Of a stretch of 64,000 nucleotides of DNA, positions 17,764 to 27,111 are shown one piece after another (within the stretch, counting starts at the first letter, position 1; every line of letters starts with the position of its first letter). This stretch comes from CAYVQF01 sp964454015. Lineage in GTDB: Bacteria > Myxococcota_A > Bradymonadia > UBA4248. The stretch spans positions 1 to 64,000 of the forward strand of contig CAYVQF010000004.1 in assembly GCA_964454015.1 (NCBI GenBank). The letters run 5' to 3'. The translations under genes and the position numbers were made by a program. Below the pieces are notes generated by a model that did no database searches, was not told the DNA's origin, and was given only the letters and a program-made list of their open reading frames with translations.

Positions 17764-19707
17764 TTAGGGTGCGGGGCGCAGATCGACGCAGGTGCCAAAG
17801 GGCATGCAATCGCAGGGTACGTCGCCGGGACAGGCGCAGTCGGCCCACAGCCAGGTGCAGCTCCCAGCGTTCATGCAGGAGTAGGGCTCGATGTGCTCGG
17901 CGCAGGGGCTGGGCAGGACTTCGTCAGGAGCGCAGTAGCCCGGCATGGGCGGCTCATAGGGGTCGTTCTGCTCGCAGCACTGGCTGGGGAGATCGTAACC
18001 CGAGGGGCCAAAGCAGCGCCCCGTGTCGTCGTAGCGGCCATACTCGGGACACATGGGGGGCGCCGGGGCGATGACGTCGTCGGTGTACCAGCGGCAGCCA
18101 GGCGTCGCGCCGCAGGACCACTGGTCCGAGAGGTCGTAGCAGGACAAACCTTGCTGGGGTGAGCAGTAACCCCGATCACCGGGCCACCACAGGCCGCCGC
18201 AATCGCAGGGCTCGTTGGGATTTTCGCAGAAGCAGGGCGCCGGATCCATGTCGTATTCGTAGTTCCACTGGCATTGGGAATCGCGTTCGCAGGCGAAGGC
18301 GTCGTAGTAGTCCCAGCAGGTGGTGCTGCGCTGGGTGCAGTAACCCCAGACGGGTGGCGCGGCTTCACAGCGGCACTCGCCGTTCGGCTCGCAGTAGCAC
18401 GGCATGGGTTCATCGTAGCCCCAGCCTATCCACTCACAGTTGCGGTCCATTTGGCAGCTCGTGGGGTCGCCGTAGTAGTCACAGGGGTTGGATTGGCGCC
18501 AGCCGCAGTAGCCCATGGGGTAGGGGAGGCGTTCACAATCACACATGCCGCCGTCGGGGCAGTAGCAGGGGGCGGGCATAAAGCTCTCTTCGAACCACTC
18601 GCAGCGTTGATCTCGGCTACAGGAGGTGGGGTCGTAGTAGTCGAAGCAGTTGAAGGTCGTGGGGGGCTGGCAGTAGCCGTAGCCGGGATAGGGCTCGGGA
18701 GCGCCCGTGCAGCGACAGCCTTCGGAGTCACAGAGACACTCTTCGGGCGGGGGCGGGGGGCGGAAGCCGTCGTCGCCATAGACCCACTCACAGCCGGCGT
18801 TCCAGCAAGCCCACTCGTTGCCCTGCTCCCAGCAGTTGACCGGGCCGTTGTCACGGACGCAGACGCCCGTCGGTGCCGGGGCGAAGCCTGAGCAAGCGCA
18901 GTTGCCTGCGGCGTCGCATTCGCAGACCTCATCGGGCATGGGGACGTCGTCGTAGGTGTAGAGCCAGGTGCAGCCAGGCGCGTTGTGGCAAGTATAGGGG
19001 TCATAGAAGGCCGCGCAGCCGTTGTTGGACTTGGCGATGCAGCCCTCATAGACGGCGATGTCCGGGCAGGCGCAGAAGCCGTTGTCACCGCAATCACAGG
19101 GGGCGCTGCCCCACACGGGCTCGCAGCCGGGGTGAGCTTGGCAGGTGTCAAAGGGCAGGCCCTGGCAGACATTGTTCTGGGGGCTGACGACGCAGCGCAA
19201 GAAGCCCCAGTCTGGTGCTGGCATGAGCTCTGCGCCTTCGACGGGGCGAGTGCTCGGGGTGTCACCACCATAAAGCCAGCCATACTCGGGTTGGCAGCCG
19301 TTGGTGATCTGGCAGGTGTACTCATCGAGGGCGGAGCAGGGCGTGACTGGCGGGTTCTTGTCTTCGCAGATGGGGACGTCGATGCAGCGACAGCTCTGGC
19401 CCAGGCTGGGGTCACATTGCTCGCAGAAGCGCACCTCGGTGAGCTTGCAGCGCGCGTCTTGATCGCAGAGATCCGCCGGGACGTCGTCACAACTGAAATT
19501 GACATCGCAGAGGTTGAAATCTTCTGGGTTGCACGTGGCGACCCAGGCGCAGCCGCCGTCGGGGGTGACCACCTGGACGAGCTGGGTGACACAGGGGATG
19601 GGATCCTGCGGCTGTTCGGACTCATCGCAGGCTGCGAGGCCAAGGAGGGCGAAACAACAGAAGAGGTAGGTCCAATGAGAACGAGGCCAAAGGGGTTGAT
19701 GACGCAT
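17764..19707 (-). CDS. Cysteine-rich repeat lipoprotein
   Basis: A 647-aa surface or periplasmic protein. The start is supported by GGAGG upstream of the ATG. A hydrophobic segment ends in the lipobox-like LGLAACDE. The mature protein is built from about ten degenerate modules, each with six or so cysteines and a recurring 'CEW' or 'CTW' element, often followed by acidic 'CYC..GG.CDC' segments (for example SCQMDRNCEWIGW and SCSRDQRCEWFEE). The even cysteine pattern suggests disulfide-bonded small domains on the outside of the cell. No known enzyme is seen. Similar Cys-rich lipoproteins are common in Myxococcota and their relatives. A second, longer one lies 1.3 kb away. Confidence 0.8.
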   Translation of the reverse strand: MRHQPLWPRSHWTYLFCCFALLGLAACDESEQPQDPIPCVTQLVQVVTPDGGCAWVATCNPEDFNLCDVNFSCDDVPADLCDQDARCKLTEVRFCEQCDPSLGQSCRCIDVPICEDKNPPVTPCSALDEYTCQITNGCQPEYGWLYGGDTPSTRPVEGAELMPAPDWGFLRCVVSPQNNVCQGLPFDTCQAHPGCEPVWGSAPCDCGDNGFCACPDIAVYEGCIAKSNNGCAAFYDPYTCHNAPGCTWLYTYDDVPMPDEVCECDAAGNCACSGFAPAPTGVCVRDNGPVNCWEQGNEWACWNAGCEWVYGDDGFRPPPPPEECLCDSEGCRCTGAPEPYPGYGYCQPPTTFNCFDYYDPTSCSRDQRCEWFEESFMPAPCYCPDGGMCDCERLPYPMGYCGWRQSNPCDYYGDPTSCQMDRNCEWIGWGYDEPMPCYCEPNGECRCEAAPPVWGYCTQRSTTCWDYYDAFACERDSQCQWNYEYDMDPAPCFCENPNEPCDCGGLWWPGDRGYCSPQQGLSCYDLSDQWSCGATPGCRWYTDDVIAPAPPMCPEYGRYDDTGRCFGPSGYDLPSQCCEQNDPYEPPMPGYCAPDEVLPSPCAEHIEPYSCMNAGSCTWLWADCACPGDVPCDCMPFGTCVDLRPAP

Positions 19708-20245
19708 GGGGCATTCCTCCAGACAGGGGTCATTTAGGCGCGCACAGGGCGACCCTTACCGCAGGAAGTGTGCCAGCATTGAGATGGCCTCGAAAAGAGG
19801 AAGACGACGGCGCCCGTCGGCGTCGGGAGATGCGGTCATAGGTGCTGGAAATGAAAGCCTATATCTCGAATACGAGGGCGCGCTTGGCTGAGGTCTTTGG
19901 CCAGCGGGGCCTTTTGTGGGGCTGGGGGCAAAATGCCGATGAACACGGCTTTTGGGGTGAGCTTCCCTCAGGGGGGCGACAGATTTCTGAGGGGGCTGTC
20001 AAGCGGGACCAACGCCAGCCCCATGGCGTCGACCGGCCTTGGCCTCACGGTGACGGCGGCTGAAGCGTGGGGCGCGCAGCCGTGCGTCATCGCCGTGGGC
20101 TTTGACAATGGGGCGGTCGCGGGCGAGCTTGGGGGCGTGTCGTCGAGGTGGCCGCCGTGGCTGGTCTGAGGGAAGGTCGCCAAGGGGTCTTGGCTACTGC
20201 GAGCCGCGTAGCGGGGAGGGGCGAGCTTTGGTGGGCAGAATTGGG
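19708..20245. other. 538-bp divergent intergenic region, no gene supported
   Basis: This stretch separates two divergent secreted-protein genes. Short open frames exist on both strands (the longest is 90 codons, 19897-20169), but none has a ribosome binding site or a convincing codon pattern. The region is less GC-biased in its first half (around 19790-19880). It presumably holds the two promoters, but I see no clear -35/-10 pair. Confidence 0.5.
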
Positions 20246-20947
20246 ATGGGGCGCAGGGCGAGGGGTGGGGGTGGCGCTGGCGTGCGCTTGGGGATGATGG
20301 CGCTGCTTTGGCTGGCGTGGATCCCAGAAGGCCATGGCGAGCTGCGCCGTGATGCTTTGGTGATCTTTCCGCTGCAGGAGGGGGTGGTCATCGATATGGA
20401 CACGGTGGAGCAGTCGTCGGCGTTGGCCCGGACCCTGACCCGTGTGCGCATCGATGCGTTTTGGGGAGACGGCTTGGCGATGGAGGTGAGTATTTTTGCG
20501 CCAGGCGGTGAGCAGGTCTTGGGGACCTGGTCCGAGGTGGCGGACTTGGCGAGCTGCGGGGCGCTGGATCCGTGGTGGCCGGGCGTGGAGCGGGTGCAGT
20601 GGGAGCGCTGTGAGCTGTGGTTGAGTGGAGCGGTGCGCGAGGCGTTGGCGGCCCAGGGGCAGGCGTGGTTCAGGGTCGACGTGACCGAGCGGCGTGACGT
20701 GAAGGTGTTGCTGACCTTGGAGCGCCACGACCGCTACGGCTGCCGCGTGGATGGGCAGTGGCGCGAGCTGCCGGCGTGGGTGCTGCGCTCCAATAAGGGA
20801 GATGAGCTATGGGTCCTGGACGATGCGGCCAACCCCTTCGTCCTCGAGGTGACCGTGGGGGGGATTTATGGGATGGCCGTGACCGACATCTGGGTGGGGC
20901 TGGCGCCGCCACCGCCGGCTGAGGTGCCCCCGCGGGGGCAGCACTAG
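20246..20947 (+). CDS. Small secreted protein of unknown function
   Basis: A 233-aa protein beginning with a basic Gly/Arg-rich n-region and a hydrophobic segment (MMALLWLAWIPEGHG) that looks like a cleavable signal peptide. The mature part is beta-rich (VIFPLQEGVVIDMDTVEQ; MEVSIFAPGGEQVLGTW; VKVLLTLERHDRYGCRV) with two isolated cysteines, and ends in a Pro-rich tail. No family is recognised. The start is uncertain: the ATG at 20246 has a weak ribosome site, and a GTG at 20231 in the same frame is possible; the longer frame upstream lacks a protein-like sequence. It is convergent with the large Cys-rich gene. Confidence 0.6.
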   Translation: MGRRARGGGGAGVRLGMMALLWLAWIPEGHGELRRDALVIFPLQEGVVIDMDTVEQSSALARTLTRVRIDAFWGDGLAMEVSIFAPGGEQVLGTWSEVADLASCGALDPWWPGVERVQWERCELWLSGAVREALAAQGQAWFRVDVTERRDVKVLLTLERHDRYGCRVDGQWRELPAWVLRSNKGDELWVLDDAANPFVLEVTVGGIYGMAVTDIWVGLAPPPPAEVPPRGQH

Positions 20948-20991
20948 GTTGGGGCGCTCGAGGTCTGCCGCCATGGGATGGGCGCGCCGCC

Positions 20992-23900
20992 TTACCACGG
21001 CTCGGGGCACATTAGGCCGCCGGAGTGGAATTGGCAGATGCCATTGATGCAGCATCTGCCGCCCGTGCAGTGGGTATTGCAGGCACCACAATGCGCGAAA
21101 TTGTCGTTGATATTGATCTCGCAGCCATCACTCCAATCGAGGTTGCAGTTGGCGTAACCCGTGTTGCAGGTGTAACGGCAGGCGCCGTTGCTGCATGAGC
21201 GCGAGGCGTTGGCGCGGGTGGGACAGACGTTGCCACAGGACCCGCAGTTGCTTACGTCGGTCTGGAGGTTGCGGCAGATGTTGCTGCACATGGTCAAGCC
21301 GGAGTTGCAGACGCAGTTGCCGCTCGTGCAGGTAGAACTCGTTGGGCAGACCTTGCCGCAGGAGCCGCAGTTGGAGCTGGAGGTGTTGGTGTTGACCTCG
21401 CAGCCGTTGGTCCAGTTGTTGTCGCAGTTTCCGTAGCCGCTGTTGCAGGTGTAGGTGCAGGTGCCGCTGGAGCAGGAGGTGCTGGCGTTGGTGCGGGCGG
21501 GACAGACGTTGCCGCAGGTGCCGCAGTTGGAGCTGGAGGTGTTGAGGTTGACCTCACAGCCGTTGGTCCAGTTGTTGTCGCAGTTGGCGAAGCCCGTGTT
21601 GCAGGTGTAGGTGCAGGTGCCGCCGGAGCACGCGACGCTGGCGTTGGTGCGGGCGGGGCAGGCGTTGCCGCAAGCGCCGCAGTTGGAGGTGGAGGTGTTG
21701 AGGTTGACCTCGCAGCCGTTGGTCCAGTTGTTGTCGCAGTTGGCGAAGCCCGTGTTGCAGGTGTAGGTGCAGGTGCCGCCGACGCAGGATGTGCTGGCGT
21801 TGGTGCGGGCGGGGCAGGCGTTGCCACAGGTGCCGCAGTTGGAGGTGGAGGTGTTGGTGTTGATCTCGCAGCCGTTGGTCCAGTCGTTGTCGCAGTTGGC
21901 GAAGCCGCTGTTGCAGGTGTAGGTGCAGGTGCCGCCGGAGCAGGAGGTGCTGGCGTTGGTGCGGGCGGGGCAGGCGTTGCCGCAGGTGCCGCAGTTGGAG
22001 GTGGAGGTGTTGGTGTTGACCTCGCAGCCGTTGCTCCAGTCGTTGTCGCAGTTGGCGAAGCCCGTATTGCAGGAGTAGGTGCAGGTGCCGCCGGAGCAGG
22101 AGGCGCTGGCGTTGGCGCGGGCGGGGCAGGTGTAGCCGCAGGTGCCGCAGTTGGAGGCGGAGGTGTTGGTGTTGACCTCGCAGCCGTTGGTCCAGTTGTT
22201 GTCGCAGTTGGCGAAGCCCGTGTTGCAGGTGTAGGTGCAGGCGCCGCCGGAGCAAGCGACGCTGGCGTTGGTGCGGGCGGGGCAGGCGTTACCGCAGGTG
22301 CCGCAGTTGGAGGTGGAGTTGAGGGGGGTCTCGCAGCCGTCGGCCATGTTGCCGTTGCAGTCGCCCCAGCCGGCGGTACAGGCGTACTGGCAGACACCAC
22401 TGGCGCAGCCCTGTACGGTGGCGTTGGTTGGGGCGACGCAGTTTTGGCCGCAGCCGCCGCAGTGGCTGGTGCTGGTGCTGGTGTTGACACAGGCCGTGCC
22501 ACATAGGGTCTGGCCGCTGGGGCAGACGCAGACGCCGCCCGAGCAGGTGGAGGTGCCCGGGCAGGCGTTGCCACAGGTGCCGCAGTTGGTGTTGGTGTTG
22601 AGGGCCTGACCGTTGCCGCAGAGGCAGGTGCCGTTGGTGCAGCCCGTGCCGCCCAGGCACTTCACCCCGCAAGAGCCGCAGTTGTCGTTGTCCGTGTTCA
22701 GGTTACGGCAGGTGCCGCTGCACATGGTCTCGTTGGCGGGACAGGCGCACTGGCCGTTGGTGCAGCCCGTGCCGGCCGGGCAGATGGTGCCGCAGGCGCC
22801 GCAGTTGTTGATGTCGTTGTTCAAGTCGCGGCAGTTGCCGCCGGGACATTCGTTCTGACCCGAGGGGCAGGTGCAGGTGCCGTTGACGCAGTTCTTGCCG
22901 CCTGAGCAGGACAGGCCGCAGCCGCCGCAGTTCTGGGCCGAGGTGTTGGTGTTGGTCTCGCAACCGGCGGCAGCGGTGCAGCTCGCGAAGCCCGCGCTGC
23001 AGATGTAGCTGCACACGCCGTTGGAGCAGGTAGCGTTGTCGATGTTGGGGTGGGAGGTGCAGTTGATGGTGCAGCTCCCGCAGTGGGTGGGCGTGGTCTG
23101 GAGGTTGCGGCAGGTGCCGCTGCAGTCCTGCTGGCCCGCGGGGCAGACGCACTGGCCCGCGCTGCAGACCTTGCCGCCGGTGCAGGCGATGCCGCAGCCG
23201 CCGCAGTGGCTGGCGCTGGTCTGGGTGTTGACGCAAGTGTCGTTGCAGAAGGACTCGTTGCCCTGACACAAGCACTCGCCGCTGGTGCAGACGCACTGAC
23301 CGCTCTGGCAGGTGGAGCCCGTGCCGCAAGTGTTACCGCAGGTGCCGCAGTTCGTCTCAGTGGTCACGGGGGTTTCGCAGCCGTCTTGGGGGTCGCTGTT
23401 GCAGTTGGCGAAGCCCGGGGCGCAGGTGGGTACGCAGGCGCCGGCGACGCAACTCATGGCCGTGGTGTTGGGCGCGCCCGTGGGGCAGGCGACGCCGCAG
23501 GCGCCACAGTGCTGGGCGTTGGTCTGCAAGTTGTGGCAACCCGTGCTGCAGCAAGTCTGGCCGGCGGCGCAGGGAGCGTCTTGGGCGGGGCAGACGCAGG
23601 CGCCGTTGCGGCACTCCGTGCCGGCGTCGCAGACGCGGCCGCAGGTGCCGCAGTTGAGGGAGGAGGTGGCCAGGGCGGTCTCACAACCCGATTGGGCCGG
23701 GTCGCAGTCGCCAAAACCGACGACGCAGGCGCAGGAGCCACCGGCGCAGACCTGGTTCTCGCCGCAGCTCACGCCGCAGGCGCCGCAGTGGGCCAGATCG
23801 CCGCTGGTGTTGACGCAGGCGTCGCCGTCGGGGCCGGTGCAGCACTGCTCCGTGGCGGCGCAGGCGCCCTGGTCGCCGCACTGGCACAGGGGATCGCCGC

Positions 23901-24561
23901 CAGGCAGGCATTGGCCGGCGCAGCAGAGCTCGCCGGCGGCGCAGCAGTTGGTGCCGCAGCACACGGAACCGCTGGAGCAGCCTTCGGCGCCGCCGCACTG
24001 GCACAGGGAGTCGACACAGCGCTCGCCGGGATTACAGGAGACGGAGCAGGCGCCGCAGGCGCGGTGGTTACTGGCGAGCTGGACACAGCCGAGGCCGGGG
24101 CAGCAAGCCTCGATGCCGGGCAGGCAGGCGCGGGCCTGGGTGCCCTCGGGGGGCTCACAGAGGCAGAGGCCGTCCAGGCAGGCTTCGCCTTCGCCGCAGG
24201 CCTGGTTGCAGTCGCCGCAGTGGGCCGTGCTCTGGCTGACGTCGACGCAGGCCTCGTTACAGCAAAGTTCGCCGTCGGGACACTGGCAGGGATCGACCAC
24301 GTCTGGATGCGGGGGGAGGTCGGCCAGGTCCGTGACGTCGGCGAAATCCGTGGCGATGTCGCCCTCGACTTGCCACATGTCGATGTCGACGGACTCCTTG
24401 AGGACGCAGACATTGTCCGGGCTGCACATCTGCCCGGGGCCGCACTCTTTGTCGCTCTTGCAGGCAAAGAGGTAATCATTGATGCCGAGGTCTTCCGTGC
24501 AGCTCAGGGTGGCGCTGACGATGAACAGGGCAGCGAAGAGCAGCTTGGCATGGGTTGTCAT
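20992..24561 (-). CDS. Large cysteine-rich repeat lipoprotein
   Basis: A 1189-aa exported protein. The ATG has GAGGA upstream; the hydrophobic segment ends in a lipobox-like SATLSC. About 900 residues consist of modules with the pattern NCG.CG..C followed by a C-x5-6-C pair and a 'GFANCDNDW' segment, around 120 cysteines in all. The C-terminal half has near-identical 52-residue units, while N-terminal units are more diverged (FCNDTCVNTQTSASHCGGCG). This pattern is widespread in myxobacterial-type surface proteins, sometimes misannotated as tenascin or keratin-associated. The likely role is structural or in adhesion, held by many disulfides; this is an inference. It is divergent from the FHA gene. 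Confidence 0.85.
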   Translation of the reverse strand: MTTHAKLLFAALFIVSATLSCTEDLGINDYLFACKSDKECGPGQMCSPDNVCVLKESVDIDMWQVEGDIATDFADVTDLADLPPHPDVVDPCQCPDGELCCNEACVDVSQSTAHCGDCNQACGEGEACLDGLCLCEPPEGTQARACLPGIEACCPGLGCVQLASNHRACGACSVSCNPGERCVDSLCQCGGAEGCSSGSVCCGTNCCAAGELCCAGQCLPGGDPLCQCGDQGACAATEQCCTGPDGDACVNTSGDLAHCGACGVSCGENQVCAGGSCACVVGFGDCDPAQSGCETALATSSLNCGTCGRVCDAGTECRNGACVCPAQDAPCAAGQTCCSTGCHNLQTNAQHCGACGVACPTGAPNTTAMSCVAGACVPTCAPGFANCNSDPQDGCETPVTTETNCGTCGNTCGTGSTCQSGQCVCTSGECLCQGNESFCNDTCVNTQTSASHCGGCGIACTGGKVCSAGQCVCPAGQQDCSGTCRNLQTTPTHCGSCTINCTSHPNIDNATCSNGVCSYICSAGFASCTAAAGCETNTNTSAQNCGGCGLSCSGGKNCVNGTCTCPSGQNECPGGNCRDLNNDINNCGACGTICPAGTGCTNGQCACPANETMCSGTCRNLNTDNDNCGSCGVKCLGGTGCTNGTCLCGNGQALNTNTNCGTCGNACPGTSTCSGGVCVCPSGQTLCGTACVNTSTSTSHCGGCGQNCVAPTNATVQGCASGVCQYACTAGWGDCNGNMADGCETPLNSTSNCGTCGNACPARTNASVACSGGACTYTCNTGFANCDNNWTNGCEVNTNTSASNCGTCGYTCPARANASASCSGGTCTYSCNTGFANCDNDWSNGCEVNTNTSTSNCGTCGNACPARTNASTSCSGGTCTYTCNSGFANCDNDWTNGCEINTNTSTSNCGTCGNACPARTNASTSCVGGTCTYTCNTGFANCDNNWTNGCEVNLNTSTSNCGACGNACPARTNASVACSGGTCTYTCNTGFANCDNNWTNGCEVNLNTSSSNCGTCGNVCPARTNASTSCSSGTCTYTCNSGYGNCDNNWTNGCEVNTNTSSSNCGSCGKVCPTSSTCTSGNCVCNSGLTMCSNICRNLQTDVSNCGSCGNVCPTRANASRSCSNGACRYTCNTGYANCNLDWSDGCEININDNFAHCGACNTHCTGGRCCINGICQFHSGGLMCPEPW
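21365..22330 (-). repeat. Tandem repeats of 156 bp inside the Cys-rich lipoprotein gene
   Basis: The sequence 'ccgcagttgga' and its surroundings recur about every 156 bp (near 21520, 21677, 21833, 21988, 22145 and 22301), giving about six copies in register with a 52-codon protein unit. Neighbouring copies are nearly identical in DNA, so the array is recent and may vary in copy number between strains. Limits are approximate. Confidence 0.85.
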
Positions 24562-24805
24562 CGGTGGTCCTCAAAAAGGGGGCCGGCAGGCTCGGGGATG
24601 GGTGGCTGAATCCATGCGCCCAGGGCAAAATGCGTTGCATCGATCATGGTACCGAATGCGCTGGGGGAACGCCACGAAATGTGCGCTGCTCAGATCGATC
24701 GTGTGCAGCGCGCCGCGGGACGGCACCGGAGTTGACATTGCCTTTGCGCCACCTGCGGTGTATTTTGCCCGAGAGGAATGCTCGCCCACCGCAATGGAGA
24801 GGCTG

Positions 24806-25474
24806 ATGTCGGTCGAATGCCCCAAGTGTCAACAGGCCAACGAAGACGATGACGAGTTCTGCGGCTTCTGCGGCGCCGCGCTGACCATCCCGGTGGTGGC
24901 CACGAGTAGCTTGAACATGATGAACGAGGGGGCGTTGGTCAGCCCCAAGCGCTGCCCGTCCCACCCCGACGCCAACCTCCGGGTGCAGGGAGAGCATATG
25001 GTCTGTAGCGTCTGCGGCGCCGATCTGGGCCTCCTCGACGCCTCTGAAGGCCAGGGCAGCAAGAGCAGCAGCGACTTCCCCATCATGGTCGATCCCGGTC
25101 GCAGCGAGGAGGTTGAGAAGACGGCGATTCTGGAGATCGAGGGCGGGCAGGAGGTCTTCTTTCGCGGGGCCTATACCACCCGCATCCCCCTCAAGAGCGG
25201 CACCATCCTAGTGGGGCGCCGCGACGTCATGGCAGGGCACTACCCCGACGTCGATCTCATGATGTACCGCAAGCTGGACCCCGCCATCAGCCGGCGCCAC
25301 TTGCGCATCCTCAAGGAGAATGGCCGCTACTACCTCGAGGATCTGTGTAACAACAACGCCACCTTCCTCAACGACTACACCAACAAGCTCAACCACGAGC
25401 GCCGCGAACTGCATCACGGCGATCGGGTCTTCGTCTCGATGTCGCTGGCCTTGCTCTTCCGCCTCCAGGAATAG
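24806..25474 (+). CDS. Zinc-ribbon and FHA-domain protein
   Basis: A 222-aa cytoplasmic protein. The ATG at 24806 has GGAG 6 nt upstream; the longer open frame upstream has no protein character. The N-terminus has a zinc ribbon (CPKCQQANEDDDEFCGFCG) and a second C-x-x-C pair near residue 68 (CSVCG), giving two metal sites. Residues about 125-220 form a forkhead-associated domain that binds phosphothreonine peptides. The family's GR...S..H pattern is visible as LVGRRD, ISRRHLRI and a final 'NNNATFLNDY' element. It is followed after 23 bp by the AAA ATPase, so both are probably co-transcribed. It may act as an adaptor reading Ser/Thr kinase signals. Confidence 0.85.
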   Translation: MSVECPKCQQANEDDDEFCGFCGAALTIPVVATSSLNMMNEGALVSPKRCPSHPDANLRVQGEHMVCSVCGADLGLLDASEGQGSKSSSDFPIMVDPGRSEEVEKTAILEIEGGQEVFFRGAYTTRIPLKSGTILVGRRDVMAGHYPDVDLMMYRKLDPAISRRHLRILKENGRYYLEDLCNNNATFLNDYTNKLNHERRELHHGDRVFVSMSLALLFRLQE

Positions 25475-25497
25475 CGCGGCGGCGTCCAACCGCGTAG

Positions 25498-27060
25498 GTG
25501 CTGCTCCCCGTGACATTGCCGACCCCCAACCAGACGCAAGCCGAAGCCACGCCAGAGCAGCGTTTCCTGCAGGCCCTCGCCGTGCTCCTCGAGGTGCCCT
25601 ACCCGCTGCTCCTCATCCGCGCTTATGAAGAGGTGTGGCTCGTCGAAGAGATGGCGGCCTTTGCCGCAACTCGCCAGCGCCATCTCTGGCTGTGGACCTG
25701 CGTGCGGGGGCTGCACGCGCTCCACCCCGACGCGGCTGCGCCGCCGCCTTGCCAGGGCGCCGCCCTGGCCGACGCCCTGGTGGCCCTCTTTTCGGTTGAA
25801 GCGCCGGCGCTGCTGGTGGTCTTGGACCCCGGCCACGCCCTCGACGACGAGGTGACCCAGCGCCTCTTGCGCGAGCTGGCCTACCAGATGCCTCAGCGCC
25901 GCCAGTCCATTGCGCTCATCGGGGCCGAGATCGATGCGCCTCCGCTCTTGTCCCGGGAGGTGGCCAGCCTGGACGCGCCCTTGCCCTCGCGGAGCTGCCT
26001 GGCGGGCCTCCTCGACGAGGCCCTGCCGCCCCTTCAGGTCCCATTGTTGCCGCGGGAGCGCATGGTCTCTGCCGCCCTTGGCCTGACCCGGGCCGAGGCC
26101 TTTCGCGCTTTCGTCCGCGTGGGCCTACAACGCGCCCATGATCCCGGCGCCGCCACCTTCGACTGGGAGCGCGCCGTCCTCGACGAGAAGCGGCGCGCCA
26201 TCGGTCGGGACGACGTGGCCCAGTTCATCGAGAACCAAGAAGACCTCTCGACGGTCGGCGGGATGGAAGATCTCAAAGAGTGGCTCGCCACGCGCCAGGC
26301 CGCCTTCACCGCCGAGGCGCGCGCCTTTGGCCTCCCCGCGCCCAAAGGCCTCCTCCTGGTGGGGGTGCAGGGCTGCGGCAAGAGTCTCCTCGCCAAGGCC
26401 GTGGCCCATCACTGGGGTTTGCCCCTGCTGCGCCTCGATCTCGGTGCCATCTTCGGCACCTCCCTGGCACCCGACGCCGCCCTGCGCCGCGCCCTGGCCA
26501 TCGCCGACGCCATGGCCCCGGCCATCCTATGGACCGACGAAATCGAGAAGGGCTTCTCCCGCTCGGGCGACGCCACCACCCAGCGCATCCTCGGCTCACT
26601 GCTCACCTGGCTCCAGGAAAAACGCTCGGAGGTCTTCTTCGTTGCCACGGCCAACGAGGTCCACGAGCTGCCGCCCGAGCTCATCCGCAAAGGGCGCTTC
26701 GACGACCTCTTCTTCGTCGATCTGCCGGACCGCCAAGCCCGAGCGCAGATCTTCGCCATCCACATCCGCAAGCGCGGCCGCAAGCCCGGCGACTTCGACC
26801 TCGGGCGCTTGGCCGACCTGACCGAGAGCTACTCCGGCGCTGAAATCGAGGAGGTGGTCACGGCGGCCCTCTTCGAAGCCTTCGCCGACGGTCGCCCCCT
26901 CGAAGAGCACGATCTCGTCACCGCCATCGAGGAGACCGTGCCCCTCTACCGCACCCACCAAGACGCCATCAAGTCCCTGCGCGAGTGGGCCCGGGATCGC
27001 ACCCGAACGGCTGCCAAAGACAGTCGTCTGGTCAACTTCTTCGACGACGCCGATCTCTGA
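25498..27060 (+). CDS. Ycf46-like AAA ATPase
   Basis: A 520-aa cytoplasmic ATPase. Residues 1-190 match the N-terminal region typical of Ycf46-type proteins (LLIRAYEEVWLVEEMAAF; LLVVLDPGHALDDEVTQRLL; DAPLPSRS). Residues about 260-470 are a classical AAA module: Walker A GVQGCGKS, Walker B ILWTDEIEK, sensor 1 FFVATANE, and arginine fingers in RKGRFDDLFFVDLP, ending with a lid domain. It lacks the zinc-protease domain of FtsH. The GTG at 25498 opens the frame; a second GTG at 25510 is equally possible, since neither has a clear ribosome site. The family remodels or regulates proteins, with the substrate unknown. It follows the FHA gene at 23 bp. Confidence 0.88.
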   Translation: MLLPVTLPTPNQTQAEATPEQRFLQALAVLLEVPYPLLLIRAYEEVWLVEEMAAFAATRQRHLWLWTCVRGLHALHPDAAAPPPCQGAALADALVALFSVEAPALLVVLDPGHALDDEVTQRLLRELAYQMPQRRQSIALIGAEIDAPPLLSREVASLDAPLPSRSCLAGLLDEALPPLQVPLLPRERMVSAALGLTRAEAFRAFVRVGLQRAHDPGAATFDWERAVLDEKRRAIGRDDVAQFIENQEDLSTVGGMEDLKEWLATRQAAFTAEARAFGLPAPKGLLLVGVQGCGKSLLAKAVAHHWGLPLLRLDLGAIFGTSLAPDAALRRALAIADAMAPAILWTDEIEKGFSRSGDATTQRILGSLLTWLQEKRSEVFFVATANEVHELPPELIRKGRFDDLFFVDLPDRQARAQIFAIHIRKRGRKPGDFDLGRLADLTESYSGAEIEEVVTAALFEAFADGRPLEEHDLVTAIEETVPLYRTHQDAIKSLREWARDRTRTAAKDSRLVNFFDDADL

Positions 27061-27111
27061 TCCCATCGCTCTGGGGATCCACGCGCCGCGGGGCGTGCGT
27101 GGCGCCCATCG

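Noticed and set aside
19897..20169. A 90-codon frame in the largest intergenic region
   Set aside because: No ribosome binding site and a composition unlike its neighbours; not enough for a gene call.
21365..22330. Regular repeats that could suggest a CRISPR array
   Set aside because: The 156-bp period with no unique spacers, in frame with a Cys-rich protein, is a coding tandem repeat.
24732..24766. TTGACA before the FHA gene as a promoter
   Set aside because: The nearest TATTTT element is 21-23 nt away, too far for a sigma-70 promoter; a sigma-54 reading lacks the GC of the -12 box.
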